This document shows, piece by piece, positions 27,825 to 36,839 of a stretch of 64,000 nucleotides of DNA. The notes below the pieces were generated by a model. That model was given only the letters and a program-made list of their open reading frames with translations. It did no database searches and was not told where the DNA came from. Location of the stretch: assembly GCF_004535825.1 (NCBI RefSeq), contig NZ_SGVY01000020.1:1-64000 (forward strand), in the 5' to 3' direction. This DNA is from Segatella hominis (GTDB lineage: Bacteria > Bacteroidota > Bacteroidia > Bacteroidales > Bacteroidaceae). The translations under genes were made by a program, and so were the position numbers. The stretch's first letter is position 1, and the number at the start of each line of letters is the position of its first letter.

Positions 27825-27939
27825 TAATGATGCGTTTTATTGAGGTCTAATGATGCGCTTTATTAGGTGCTAACGAAGCGCTTTATTAGGTGTTAATGAT
27901 GCGCATCGTTAGGTGTTAATGATGCGCATCGTTAGGTCA
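27825..27939. repeat. 5 x 23-bp palindromic tandem repeat
   Basis: Five contiguous 23-base units follow the pattern TAATGATGCGCwTyrTTAGGT plus two variable bases. Units 4 and 5 contain the perfect palindrome GATGCGCATC. The units diverge gradually from first to last. There are no spacers, so it is not a CRISPR array. It lies in a 666-base stretch (27765-28430) with no gene; the rest of that stretch shows only a near-palindrome at 28165-28184 and the promoter described separately. Confidence 0.9.
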
Positions 27940-28164
27940 TGTAGATTTTCAACAAGTTATGTTCTTGAAAATCAGCAGATTACAGATGAAGTGTGATGGC
28001 AATATAAAGAATGAATCTTCTTTACATTAGCTTGGCTGAGGTTCTCGTATTTTCAGACGCTTCTGTTTTCTTTGAGAATATCGTAAATATGAAGAAGATG
28101 GAAAAATGTACTGGTAATCAGATAATTGTGTGTATTTTGACAGGATGATGGCGTGGAGGAAAAT

Positions 28165-28184
28165 CTATAGTCGTACAACTATAG
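28165..28184. promoter_or_regulatory. 20-bp near-palindrome, possible operator
   Basis: CTATAGT-CGTACA-ACTATAG is symmetrical except for one mismatched pair. It has no gene immediately next to it and is kept only as an operator-like site. Confidence 0.3.
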
Positions 28185-28353
28185 GTCTTGTTCCTAATAG
28201 AGAGCAGAAAATAGGGTGTTTCAGTCTCTCAATCCCCCTTGTTTTTGTCGTTAGATTCAAAACTTGTAGGTGTATGAAATATGGTTATATATTTTGACGG
28301 AAAGTTGTAGGATTTGAAGGATACTTTACCTCTGTAATAGGAAAAATCAATAT

Positions 28354-28376
28354 GAATTATGCAATTTGCATAATTC
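28354..28376. promoter_or_regulatory. 23-bp perfect palindrome over the -33 element
   Basis: GAATTATGCAA and TTGCATAATTC are exact complements around a central T. The right arm overlaps the TTTG of the promoter for the ATPase stump, as expected for an operator bound by a dimeric repressor. Confidence 0.7.
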
Positions 28377-28396
28377 GAAATAAATAATTATCTTTG
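28365..28396 (+). promoter_or_regulatory. promoter of the AAA-ATPase stump
   Basis: TTTG (28365-28368), 20 bases, then TATCTTTG (28389-28396) is an exact -33/-7 match. Confidence 0.75.
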
Positions 28397-28430
28397 CAGT
28401 CGAAAGTAACATTCTAAAATGGTGTGCAAT

Positions 28431-28571
28431 ATGGAGAATCCTTTTATCATAACGGGGTATATCAAGCCCGAATATTTCTGCGATAGAGAAAAGGAAGCAG
28501 AAAGAATCATCAGTAAGATAACGAGTGGCGAGAATATGGTGGTAATTATGAACTTATGGTTGAAGGAATAA
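28431..28571 (+). pseudogene. N-terminal stump of an AAA ATPase gene
   Basis: The 46-residue frame reads MENPFIITGYIKPEYFCDRE, then continues with KEAERIISKITSGENMVVIM before ending NLWLKE. The family is recalled as small archaeal-type AAA ATPases of Bacteroidota. These begin with this NPF-x-x-x-GY-x-x-PEYFCDR pattern and then continue into a Walker A loop (SPRRMGKT). Homology stops exactly where that loop should begin, so the ATPase core is deleted. An alternative in-frame ATG at 28419 adds four residues. The promoter, palindrome and terminator around it are intact. Either this is a fossil, or a short product is still made. Confidence 0.65.
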
Positions 28572-28610
28572 ATTGAATGTTTTTGAAGTGAAATCGAGAT
28601 AGGACAATAG

Positions 28611-28646
28611 AGCCTTTTGGTATTTTTGATACTGAAAGGCTTTTTT
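28611..28646 (+). terminator. terminator after the ATPase stump
   Basis: AGCCTTT-TG-GTAT pairs with ATAC-TG-AAAGGCT around a 5-base loop and is followed by six T. Confidence 0.8.
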
Positions 28647-28677
28647 GTATCTTAAAATGAAGAAAGTCGCTCTTTTC

Positions 28678-28709
28678 TTTGGCATTTCTAATTCTTTTCG
28701 TTATTTTTG
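28678..28709 (+). promoter_or_regulatory. promoter of the toxin-antitoxin operon
   Basis: TTTG (28678-28681), 20 bases, then TATTTTTG (28702-28709) is an exact match, 28 bases before the antitoxin ATG. Confidence 0.75.
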
Positions 28710-28737
28710 TGGCGTTAATTTAAAAGAAAGGAATAAG

Positions 28738-29019
28738 ATGGAAACGATTAATATTCAGTTTCAAGTACCTTCTACAGGTCAATATACGCTTGACGAATTT
28801 GTCGCTAAGCTCAAAGACTATGCTGAAAAATTAGCCAGTTCTATCTCCAAATCAGAAAATAGTTACCAGGAAAGATTCATGAGCCAGGCAGAGCAGGAAG
28901 CCTATGTGGCAGAAAGTCTCAACCGTGCTCTTGATGAAATGGAAGCTCATAAGAAGAATGGGACTAAGCCGATGGATGCTCGTGATTTGTTGAGAAGACT
29001 TCGGGAAGAGGAGGCGTAG
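28738..29019 (+). CDS. antitoxin of a RelE-type pair
   Basis: This 93-residue protein sits directly before a RelE-like toxin gene, with a single base between. It begins METINIQFQVPSTGQYTLDE and continues as mostly charged helix (NRALDEMEAHKKNGTKPMDA), ending RDLLRRLREEEA. The ordered N-terminus and flexible acidic-basic C-terminus are typical of type II antitoxins, which bind both toxin and operator. No exact family can be named. The frame extends upstream to 28645, but the promoter at 28678-28709 shows that ATG 28738 is the real start. Confidence 0.75.
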   Translation: METINIQFQVPSTGQYTLDEFVAKLKDYAEKLASSISKSENSYQERFMSQAEQEAYVAESLNRALDEMEAHKKNGTKPMDARDLLRRLREEEA

Positions 29020-29020
29020 T

Positions 29021-29374
29021 ATGAAGGTTAAGATTTATACGGAAAAAGAATTTGAGCGACAACTTAGAAAGCTTTCCAAGAAATATCGTTCAATGCTTGA
29101 TGACTATGATGCTTTTCTTACAGGCTTAGAACAGGATCCTTACCAAGGTACTAGTCTTGGCAAAGGTGTCAGAAAGGTAAGAATGGCAATAGCTAGTAAG
29201 GGTAAAGGTAAGAGTGGTGGTGCAAGGGTCATCACTTATAATCTTTATCAGGAAGAAGATTCCATCATCATTGATTTGTTGACAATCTATGATAAAGGAG
29301 AAATCTCTAATATCTCTGATGAGTTTATCAGTTTTTTGCTTGATAAACGTGAAAATGGACCATACGCAGAATAA
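29021..29374 (+). CDS. RelE/ParE-superfamily toxin
   Basis: This is a 117-residue basic protein of the RelE/ParE fold. The pattern YTEKEFERQLRKLSKKYRS, then GTSLGKGVRKVRMAI, GGARVITYNLY and IIDLLTIYDKGEIS is the usual strand-helix-strand order of RelE-like ribosome-dependent mRNases. The basic loop ASKGKGKSGGAR and late Tyr are candidate RNA-contact residues. It follows its antitoxin gene by one base. It may stabilise the surrounding accessory island. The target is not inferable. Confidence 0.85.
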   Translation: MKVKIYTEKEFERQLRKLSKKYRSMLDDYDAFLTGLEQDPYQGTSLGKGVRKVRMAIASKGKGKSGGARVITYNLYQEEDSIIIDLLTIYDKGEISNISDEFISFLLDKRENGPYAE

Positions 29375-29425
29375 GTATCATTGTCTTTCAGTATTATCTG
29401 ATGCTGAAAGGCTTATAAGAAAATA

Positions 29426-29460
29426 AAGGTGACGCATCTCATTTGATGTGTCACCTTATT
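29426..29460 (+). terminator. terminator after the toxin gene
   Basis: AAGGTGACGCATC and GATGTGTCACCTT form a 13-bp stem with one G-T pair and a 6-base loop. It lies between the toxin gene and the convergent small-peptide gene and may serve both. Confidence 0.75.
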
Positions 29461-29538
29461 AAATTTTACTGGGGGAAAATATGATTTGCGAATTCAACAA
29501 GCAAGTGAATTATATCATATCATCAGCAGAGGAACTTT

Positions 29539-29727
29539 CTAAATATCTCCCCACTCTTCATCCGGCCATTCTTCTTCCCCGAAAGTGTGTTCTTTGGACC
29601 CCCAGTTATTATTTCCAGTACCGTTACCAGGATCTTTATTAGTATCGATGGAAAGACTGGCCAGAATATAAGTATCTTCTGCCAGACTCATACTCTTTAC
29701 AGTTGGCTCTATATATTTTTTTTTCAT
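29539..29727 (-). CDS. small acidic MKK-Y-x-x-P peptide (copy A)
   Basis: This is a 62-residue peptide of unknown function. It starts MKKKYIEPTVKSMSLAEDTY, has ILASLSID, then a Gly/Asn-rich stretch (DPGNGTGNNNWGS) and an acidic Trp-rich end (EEEWPDEEWGDI). There is no signal peptide. A second peptide with the same N-terminal pattern and acidic tail is at 36491-36664. Each lies just downstream of a large secreted-protein gene; here the phosphoesterase stop is 63 bases upstream. I infer a family, possibly of leader-type peptides, but no modification or export gene is next to it. Confidence 0.6.
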   Translation of the reverse strand: MKKKYIEPTVKSMSLAEDTYILASLSIDTNKDPGNGTGNNNWGSKEHTFGEEEWPDEEWGDI

Positions 29728-29790
29728 GATTGATTTGATTGGTATATTTTTTCTTGTTATGATTTTATCTTCGGTTTTCTGAACTCATGA

Positions 29791-32700
29791 TTACTTCTTG
29801 ACTTTAAAACACTGATTTCCGTCCCTTAAAAGATAGATGCCTGGCTCCAGAACATCAAGAGCCTCCTGACGCTTTACCTGCTTTTTGAGCAAGATACCAT
29901 TAAGATTGAGAACATCCACTAACATTGCACCGTCAGAAACAATACCCTCAATACCTGTCATTTCTCCATCAAAAGAAGCTTTCCATACTTTGGCTCCTGA
30001 TACATCCACTGGTGACTGGATGAAGGAACGGAAAGGATTCATCGTGGCATAACTTGCCTTGAGTAACTCTCCATCCACACTGAATCCATAGATATTGTTC
30101 ACTTCTGTGGTTTGATATACACCCACCAGATGAAAACCGCTTTCAGTAGATGTACTATTCATGGTTTCAGGAGTAGCCTTGACATTTGCCTGAGATGCAT
30201 GAAGCGTACCCTCTTCAGATGCCACATAAATATATGGTGTATTACCCTCTGGAGAAGAAACCTCATCAAAAATCAGGATGCTGCCACTTTCCTTGGACAA
30301 ACGATAGAACTTGCCTTTCTCTGTGGAAGGTCCGAATGGCAGACAGACGGTGGATTTCTGACCCACTTTGAATACTCTGTCAAAAACTGCCTCCTCTGCC
30401 ACGAAATCCTTGCTTGAGACGAACTTCTCCTGATCAGTTATCTCCAATTTCTTACAAATACCATTCACAATCTTGTTAGAGGTATTGCTGAACTGGTCTA
30501 TGGAAGCAGCACTAATGAGCTGATTCTTTACCTGCGGATAAACTACCACATTCCTTGCCTTAGCATATTTTTCGCCAGTGGCATCAAACTCCTGCGCGTT
30601 TCTTCCTTTCCAGTAATAGTCTTGTCTGAGATAAGAGTTAGCTGTCTGCTCATCTGCACTTTCTCCCACATAAGTAAGCTTGATATTCTTAATCTGATAA
30701 TAAGCCTTGTCTGAGCGGATACCGATGGTGGCTGTGTTGTCTGTAACATCAAAATAGCAGGAATAGCTATTGAAACCACCATTACCTTTGCCCACTTCTT
30801 CAGATCTGCCCACATTACCATTTCCACCTACACCATAAAGAGCGATGGTAGATGCATTCGGGTTCATGTCCGTCTTTACATCTGCAGTAAGAAGATAAGC
30901 ACCATTTGGCAGATTGACTTTCTGGGAAAGTTCTGCCCGCTTGATAGTACTGGCCCAGGCATTGAATGAACCATCTAAAAGTTTGGTATCGTTCCATCCA
31001 TCATAAGTGTACTGGAAATCCCAATGATTAGGAATTTGCACCACTCCGCCACTTCCCTGTACTGGACGTGAGGTTGTGCCTTCGGTAAATCCCACATTTT
31101 GAATCAGTGAAGTCATGTCCGTATTTGGTGCTATTTTGCTTCCCTGATAAGTAAGGGTAATATCATCGATTCTTACGTCATTTTCCGTACCACCCTTTCC
31201 ACCTGTAAATCCAAAACTGAGGTTGATGACGGATGGATGATCCAATGTAAACGTAGTTTCCTGCAACTCAGGAGCTGATGCTGCAGGTACAGTAAGCATC
31301 TGTTTCTTTCCATCCAAAACCATGTAATTCAGATTCTGTGTAGGATTGCCAACACAAGATGCATAATATTTGAGTTTGTAAATACCAGCAGGCAATGCAC
31401 ACTGCTTCATAATCTGAACCTTTCCTGTCCGATCCTGCCATTTTGCTCTGAGATACAGGCTCTTGCTGCTCTGAGATGAACCCTTGACATCAGACTGCTG
31501 TAATTTGATATAAAGTTTGTTACCCGCATTAGAAAACGATTCTACGTAACTGTTCCAACCTGCCTGAGGATAGATTCCGGTATATTCGCTATTGGCATTA
31601 TCCTGTTGGGTTTCAAAGTCCGTGTTTTCTCCAAGTAACTTAGTCACATCCACATCCTTGCCACCTTGCTGCTGGATATAGGAATCAAAAGCTTTTTCCA
31701 TGGATTGAACGGCACCCGTAACATCAGCCTCATTGCCAGCAGATTCCAATGCTTTTGATTGAGCCGTAACATCAGTACCAAGATGAGAAAGGGATTCCTG
31801 CAACTTCACCGCTACAGCGTTTGCGTCATCAGGCAACAAGTCCATCTTTCTGTCAGTGACTCCCGACATGAAATCCGATAAAAACAAGACCTGTTTCACT
31901 TCCACCACGCCCTTATTGCCTTTCATCAATACAATGTAGGCAGCACCTTTAGAAGCTGCATAACCAGAGGCTGCAGTGGTGTAGTCCTTGATACCGTTAT
32001 AGGTATTTACTGAGAACTGGTGCGTATGACCAGAAAAATGAACAGGATTTCGGGTCTTACCTATGATTTCTGCGAGTTTGTCCTTCTTCTTTTTTGCCAC
32101 GGCTTTTGCACTGGCTTCGGTATAAACTGCCACATCATCATGGGTTCCATAGTCTGACGCATTTGATGTCTTGATATATTTGCCCACATCATTCTGGTCA
32201 AGCCACCAGCGATCACAGTCACTACCTGCCAGGAACGGATAATGCTGCATCCATACAGATGGTTCTGTGGAATGATTGCTTACAAAATTCTCCAAGGCAG
32301 AAATCACGCCATCAGGAGCATAATATGTTGCAGAAGAAAAAAGCGAAGGGTCCTTATAAGGCTTTTGAAACCAATAGGTCTGTCCTACATAAAAGCGTAC
32401 TCCGTTGAAAGTAAATGAATAAGGATTAAATTGAGTGTGCTTGGTTCCATCAGTAATCAGGCTAACATCAGTGATACCATATTTGCTTAAGTTATTTCGG
32501 TATTCAGTAATCAAATTAATGGATAGCTTATTTGAATTCATGCCACCTTCATTCCCTATACCATAGGTCAAACCCTTTTTTGGGTTTTCTCCTGTCCAAT
32601 AATCAGGAACCAAATCATGATTTCCGCACATGGATATAAAAGGAATACCTGCTTCATCAAACCCTGCATGAGCAGACTTAAAGTCATTATGACTTTTGGA

Positions 32701-33227
32701 ATTATCAGCATCCATATCTCCTGTAGAGAAAGCAATGTCACAGGTAGGAACATAACCCGGCAGAGCATCAAATCCAAAGATGGCCCCCGATTCCTTACCC
32801 ATATTCACGATTTTTTCTACGTATTTCTGCATATCAGCCACCGATGTTCCGTCATGGTCATTTTGCCCAATATGCGGATCGGACAAGAATACAGCTGTAA
32901 AATACTTTCCTTCAGAGAACTTGAAACCATAAGCCTTTCCTTTGTAGAGAAAAGTTACGGACTGGTCATCCTGCAGGGAAAGTGTAGCAGGATTCGGAAT
33001 AATACTGGAAGCATCCACTGGGCTGCCATCTACAGTAAAGGATGCCTTGGACATAATGGTCTTTAAGTCCGTTCCCACAGGAAACTCTACAAGCGTGCAG
33101 CCTGTACTAAGTGTTTTTGTTGATACCCCCCCCCACTAATGCTAGGGAACGACATAGTCATCTGGGCATAAGCCTGAGATACCATGGCCGTCAGCATCAT
33201 GGCGATACAGAATAGTTTTCTTCTCAT
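29791..33227 (-). pseudogene. secreted calcineurin-like phosphoesterase, frameshifted at a 9-G tract
   Basis: The body is an open frame of 1095 codons (29791-33078). It carries a metallophosphoesterase domain: FLSDPHIG, AFSTGDMDADN, SMCGNHDLVPDYW, WMQHYPFLAG and HFSGHTHQFS provide the metal ligands. Carbohydrate-binding-like and beta-sandwich regions follow, then a sorting-like tail ending GIYLLRDGNQCFKVKK. The signal peptide MRRKLFCIAMMLTAMVSQAY (ATG at 33227, cleavage after YAQ) is in a different frame. The shift falls in nine consecutive G of the coding strand (33126-33134). Seven or ten G would fuse signal and body. This is either phase variation in the OFF state, a mutation or a sequence error. 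GTG at 33078 could start only an unexported form. Confidence 0.75.
33126..33134 (-). repeat. nine-G homopolymer in the phosphoesterase gene
   Basis: Nine C on the + strand (nine G in the gene) encode Gly-Gly-Gly just after the signal peptide. It is by far the longest G/C homopolymer I noticed in the window. Upstream and downstream frames differ by one base across it. Confidence 0.9.
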
Positions 33228-33349
33228 TTTTTTAGGTTTACAATTTAATATTTATAAGTTATTTTTATCTTGAAAAATTGAAGCGATGTCTATTTTTTTA
33301 GACTTGATAAATTATCTTCCGTTTAGTGTAGAAATACAATTATCTGCTG

Positions 33350-33381
33350 CAAAGGTAGAATAAAAAGATGAAACTTACAAA
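33350..33381 (-). promoter_or_regulatory. promoter of the phosphoesterase gene
   Basis: On the minus strand TTTG (33381-33378), 20 bases, then TACCTTTG (33357-33350) is an exact match. The leader to the ATG at 33227 is about 115 bases. Confidence 0.75.
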
Positions 33382-33432
33382 CAAAATATAGCAAAAAAAT
33401 GTAAAAACCATAGAATTTTGTGCAAAAATGCA

Positions 33433-33440
33433 TATCTTTG
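33433..33440 (+). promoter_or_regulatory. -7 box of the C10 protease gene
   Basis: TATCTTTG fits TAnnTTTG, 8 bases before the first possible ATG (33449) and 17 before ATG 33458. The nearest TTTG is only 12 bases upstream, so the -33 element is unclear. Confidence 0.45.
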
Positions 33441-33457
33441 TGATAAAAATGAATACA

Positions 33458-36400
33458 ATGAATAAAGTAAAACTACCATTGCTAACTATCTTAGCAATTC
33501 CATTAACCCTTTTTGCAGGTCCACGCAGTTTTCAACAAGCCAAAAAAAATAGCAGAAAGACATGCTACAGAACATGGCATCATCAAAGATAATTCTGAGG
33601 TAACGTTAGCAAAATCTGCTAACGTTAAAGTTGGCTCACAAGTAAAATCAGTGAGCAGAGAAATTCCTGCTGATCAAACTCCTGCCTATTATGTTTTCTC
33701 CAATGGGGAAGATAGGGGATTTACCATTGTTTCGGGAGATGACTGTTTGCCGGAAATCATAGGCTATTCGGATCAAGGAACCTACAACGAAACTTCCTTG
33801 CCGAAAAATTATGTCAATTTCATGAAGGCCTATCAGAAATTGGCAGAAAAGATAACCCAAGGTGACAAACAGGCCCAGCAGGATCTTGCTGAAATCAACA
33901 GCTATCGCTCCAGCCAAACCGCTAAAGTTGCAGTAACCCCTCTACTTGGTGATATCGAGTGGAGCCAGTTTGCACCATTCAATAATATGTGTCCTCTTTA
34001 CGATGGCATAAACCATGCTGCTACAGGATGCGTAGCAACTGCAATGGCACAGGTAATGGCTCACTATAAACATCCTAAGCAACTCATAGAAGATATACCA
34101 GGATATTCTAAGTCATGGAACGGATATGAGACTACAATTCCTGCTATCAGCAAAGTAGAAGGAACGTATGATTGGGACAATATTTTGCCCAAATATACCA
34201 ATGGACAGTTTGATCAGACACAAGCCGATGCCGTAGCTAAATTGGTTTATCACTGCGGTGCAGCCCTGCAGATGGGCTATGGAAGCGTATCGGGTTCTTT
34301 TGCTTCACCTATTCCTTTTGCTAAATATTTTGGCTACGATGCAGATCTGATGCAGAAAGTTTTCCGCTACTCATTTACGTTAACTGAATGGATTCAAATG
34401 ATAGACAATGAACTCTCTGCCGGGCGACCGATTCTTTATTCCGGAACATCTTCCCAAGAAGGCGGCCATGAGTTTGTATGCGATGGATCAGATGGCAATG
34501 GACTCTATCATATCAACTGGGGATGGGGCGGACAGCAGAATGGATATTTTGACCTGACGATTCTCAATCCTTACCAGGAAGGAGAAAACTCAAGTAATGC
34601 TGCTGACGACTACAATGTAGGATGCGGTATGCTGATTGGTATTACACCAGACAATGGCCAGAAAGATAATGCACTGGTAAATGTTCCTTCCGTCGTAATG
34701 ACCTACGATCAGAATAACAGCAAATTAGAACTTGCCAAGGCAAGTCGCACGAGTGCATCAGAAACTTTCAGCTTAAAAATCTCCAACGATTTTACAAACC
34801 AATCCCTAAATGATGTCTATGGCATCAGACTGAAATTTGGTATCAAAAAAGCTGATGGCACTTATCAGCCTATCGGTAAATATTCATCAAGATTAAATAT
34901 GGCAGCACTTGGCTCTGATGGCTCTTTCTCTATAGGACAAGTTAGAGATTTAGCCGTGGATTATGCATTTCCAATAGGACAAACTACCATTTATGCCATT
35001 TATAGTACCAATGGATACACATGGCTTCCATGTGCCTATAAGGGAATGCAACCTTACGTAGTGGAAGCTATGGAAACGACTCTTTCTATCGTACAAACCC
35101 AACTGAATTCGGAAGTTTCAGCAGAAGGCAATCTGACAAGTGGCGTAAAGAGTATATTTGATGTGTCTGTAACCAATGAAGGTGACCAGGAATACCTTGG
35201 TTATCTGGACATATATTCCAGCATGACTTCCAATAAACCAGAAAACGCAGATGAGAAACTGTATGTTGCAGTACCAGCTCATTCCACGATTTCAAGAAAG
35301 ATAGAACTGACACCTTCAGGAAAGAATTTCTATCTGTGGATTACTGATTATAAGGGAAATATACTGGTAGATGGCAAGCAGTTTACACTGAACACCTCTT
35401 CCGAGCCTGTACTTTCCATCGTTAAAACCTGGAACAATGCTACTCCCGATGCATACGAAACAGAAAATGCCTACTATGGAAAAGACAGGGTAAAAGCGCC
35501 GAGAGTGGATGACGACAAGGTAATATTCTCTTATGAAATACAAAACGACGGCGGATCAACAACCTTGCAATGCGGCATAGGTGTAAATAATATGTATCCT
35601 TCTGAAATGCAAACCATCCATATTCCAGGAGAAGGTCAGGTTACCACTATTACCAGAGCCATTTCACCAAACGAAGCGGGAAGTAAAAACATTATATCTG
35701 AACTTTGGACATACGATGAAACCGGCATGAATACCATTACTATTCCTACATCATTGCCAAGCTATAAACTTTGGTGTGTGGATGAAGCAAGCAGCTATAC
35801 GCTCAGCGCACTCAAGATGGTAGTATATGTGGCAGGTAAACCTGCTGGGACAGTCCTACATCTGCCTGCTATAAGCAATGGAAAATTCTATGCCACCTAC
35901 AGTAACCTGAAGCAGGACATCCAAATCATAGCTGCCAGTGGTGAAGAAGTTAAGGTCTATACACTTGGAGTAGAGAATGGAAAGATTCTGAAAAGAACAG
36001 AACGTATAGATGGTAAGATTTCCAAGGGCGAAGGTGTACTCATCGAATCTACTTCATCTGAAGTCACAGCTACGGTTCTTTCCACCGAAGTGGAGAAAGC
36101 GGCAGGTAATTGTCTGGTTGCCTCAGAAAATATCAGCTGGGATGCTGGATACAAATATTATCGCATGACCTATTCAGATGCAGCAACCCAAAAGGGACTT
36201 GGCTTTTATTGGGGATCCAACGATGGAGGAAAATTTGGTTTTACTGTAAAACCTGGCATTGCCATCCTGAAAGTTTCAGATCAAATAGCATCTGCCAAAG
36301 GATTCTCATTGGACTTTACCGAAACCACAGGTCTGATGGGTATTTCGAACAAAGATAAGAATCTGCAAGAGAAAGGTATCATCTACAACCTGAACGGACA

Positions 36401-36464
36401 GCGGGTAAGCAGTCCATTCAAGGGAATATATATCAGAAATGGCAAAAAGTTCATTATTAAATAA
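33458..36464 (+). pseudogene. secreted C10 (streptopain-like) cysteine protease, frameshifted at an 8-A tract
   Basis: The body frame runs to 36464 with about 970 codons. It has a C10 propeptide (YYVFSNGEDRGFTIVSGDD) and the catalytic Cys in HAATGCVATAMAQVMAHYKH. The catalytic His is in GGHEFVCDGSDGNGLYHINW, with GWGGQQNGYFDL after it. Long beta-rich C-terminal domains end in IYNLNGQRVSSPFKGIYIRN, a sorting-like tail. The signal peptide MNKVKLPLLTILAIPLTLFA continues GPRSFQQAKK, but the eight A at 33542-33549 shift the frame and it stops at TAA soon after. Seven A would restore it. The TTG at 33513 is not a credible start. It mirrors the frameshift in the divergent phosphoesterase gene. Confidence 0.78.
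33542..33549 (+). repeat. eight-A homopolymer in the C10 protease gene
   Basis: Eight A encode the Lys-Lys after the signal peptide. The frame before and after the tract differs by one base, and one A fewer would join them. Confidence 0.9.
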
Positions 36465-36490
36465 GCAAAATCATCAAATAAAAAATTGAA

Positions 36491-36664
36491 ATGAAAAAAG
36501 CATATAAAACTCCATCCATCAAAAAGCAGATGGTGAATATAGATTCCCTGTTGTCTGGAAGTGGTGGCGGTGTAGGAAATGGCGATGAAATAAATCACTT
36601 TAATCCTGACAACACAGAAGCCTTCTCTAAACGGCATCATAGTCTTTGGGAAGAAGAGGATTAA
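36491..36664 (+). CDS. small acidic MKK-Y-x-x-P peptide (copy B)
   Basis: This 57-residue peptide starts 26 bases after the C10 protease stop. It reads MKKAYKTPSIKKQMVNIDSL, then LSGSGGGVGNGDEI, and ends SKRHHSLWEEED. The N-terminal MKK-x-Y-x-x-P pattern, the later L-x-S, the Gly/Asn-rich middle and the Trp-acidic end match the peptide at 29539-29727. There is no signal peptide and no Cys. It does not resemble the roughly 130-residue Spi-type inhibitors found beside some Bacteroides C10 proteases. Function unknown. Confidence 0.6.
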   Translation: MKKAYKTPSIKKQMVNIDSLLSGSGGGVGNGDEINHFNPDNTEAFSKRHHSLWEEED

Positions 36665-36669
36665 ATATT

Positions 36670-36700
36670 AAAAAGCCCTCGATGCCAAAGCACCGAAGGC
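36670..36700 (-). terminator. intrinsic terminator after the MFS gene
   Basis: On the minus strand GCCTTCGGTGC and GCATCGAGGGC pair fully if two G-T pairs are allowed, with a 4-base loop followed by five T. It lies 140 bases past the MFS stop. Nothing else is seen in 36665-36839. Confidence 0.7.
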
Positions 36701-36839
36701 AAGCCTATCTGTCACGTCCAGCCTCTGTGAAGAGACAAAAACTAACTGAATAGCACATAATAACAATGCCATATTCTCGTGTATATAGATTTTCTTGATG
36801 TTAAAGCAATAATTGTCGGCAAAGATACAAAGAATACCT

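Noticed and set aside
27825-27939. CRISPR array
   Set aside because: The five units are contiguous with no spacers and no cas genes are nearby.
29539-29727. RiPP precursor peptide
   Set aside because: Gly-rich middle and leader-like start are suggestive, but no radical-SAM, lanthipeptide or peptidase-transporter gene is near; kept only as unknown peptide.
33513-33542. TTG start at 33513 for the C10 protease
   Set aside because: It would replace a perfect signal peptide with an out-of-frame translation of the same bases; a frameshift explains the data better.
36491-36664. Spi-type inhibitor of the C10 protease
   Set aside because: Too short, no signal peptide, and no likeness to the protease propeptide.
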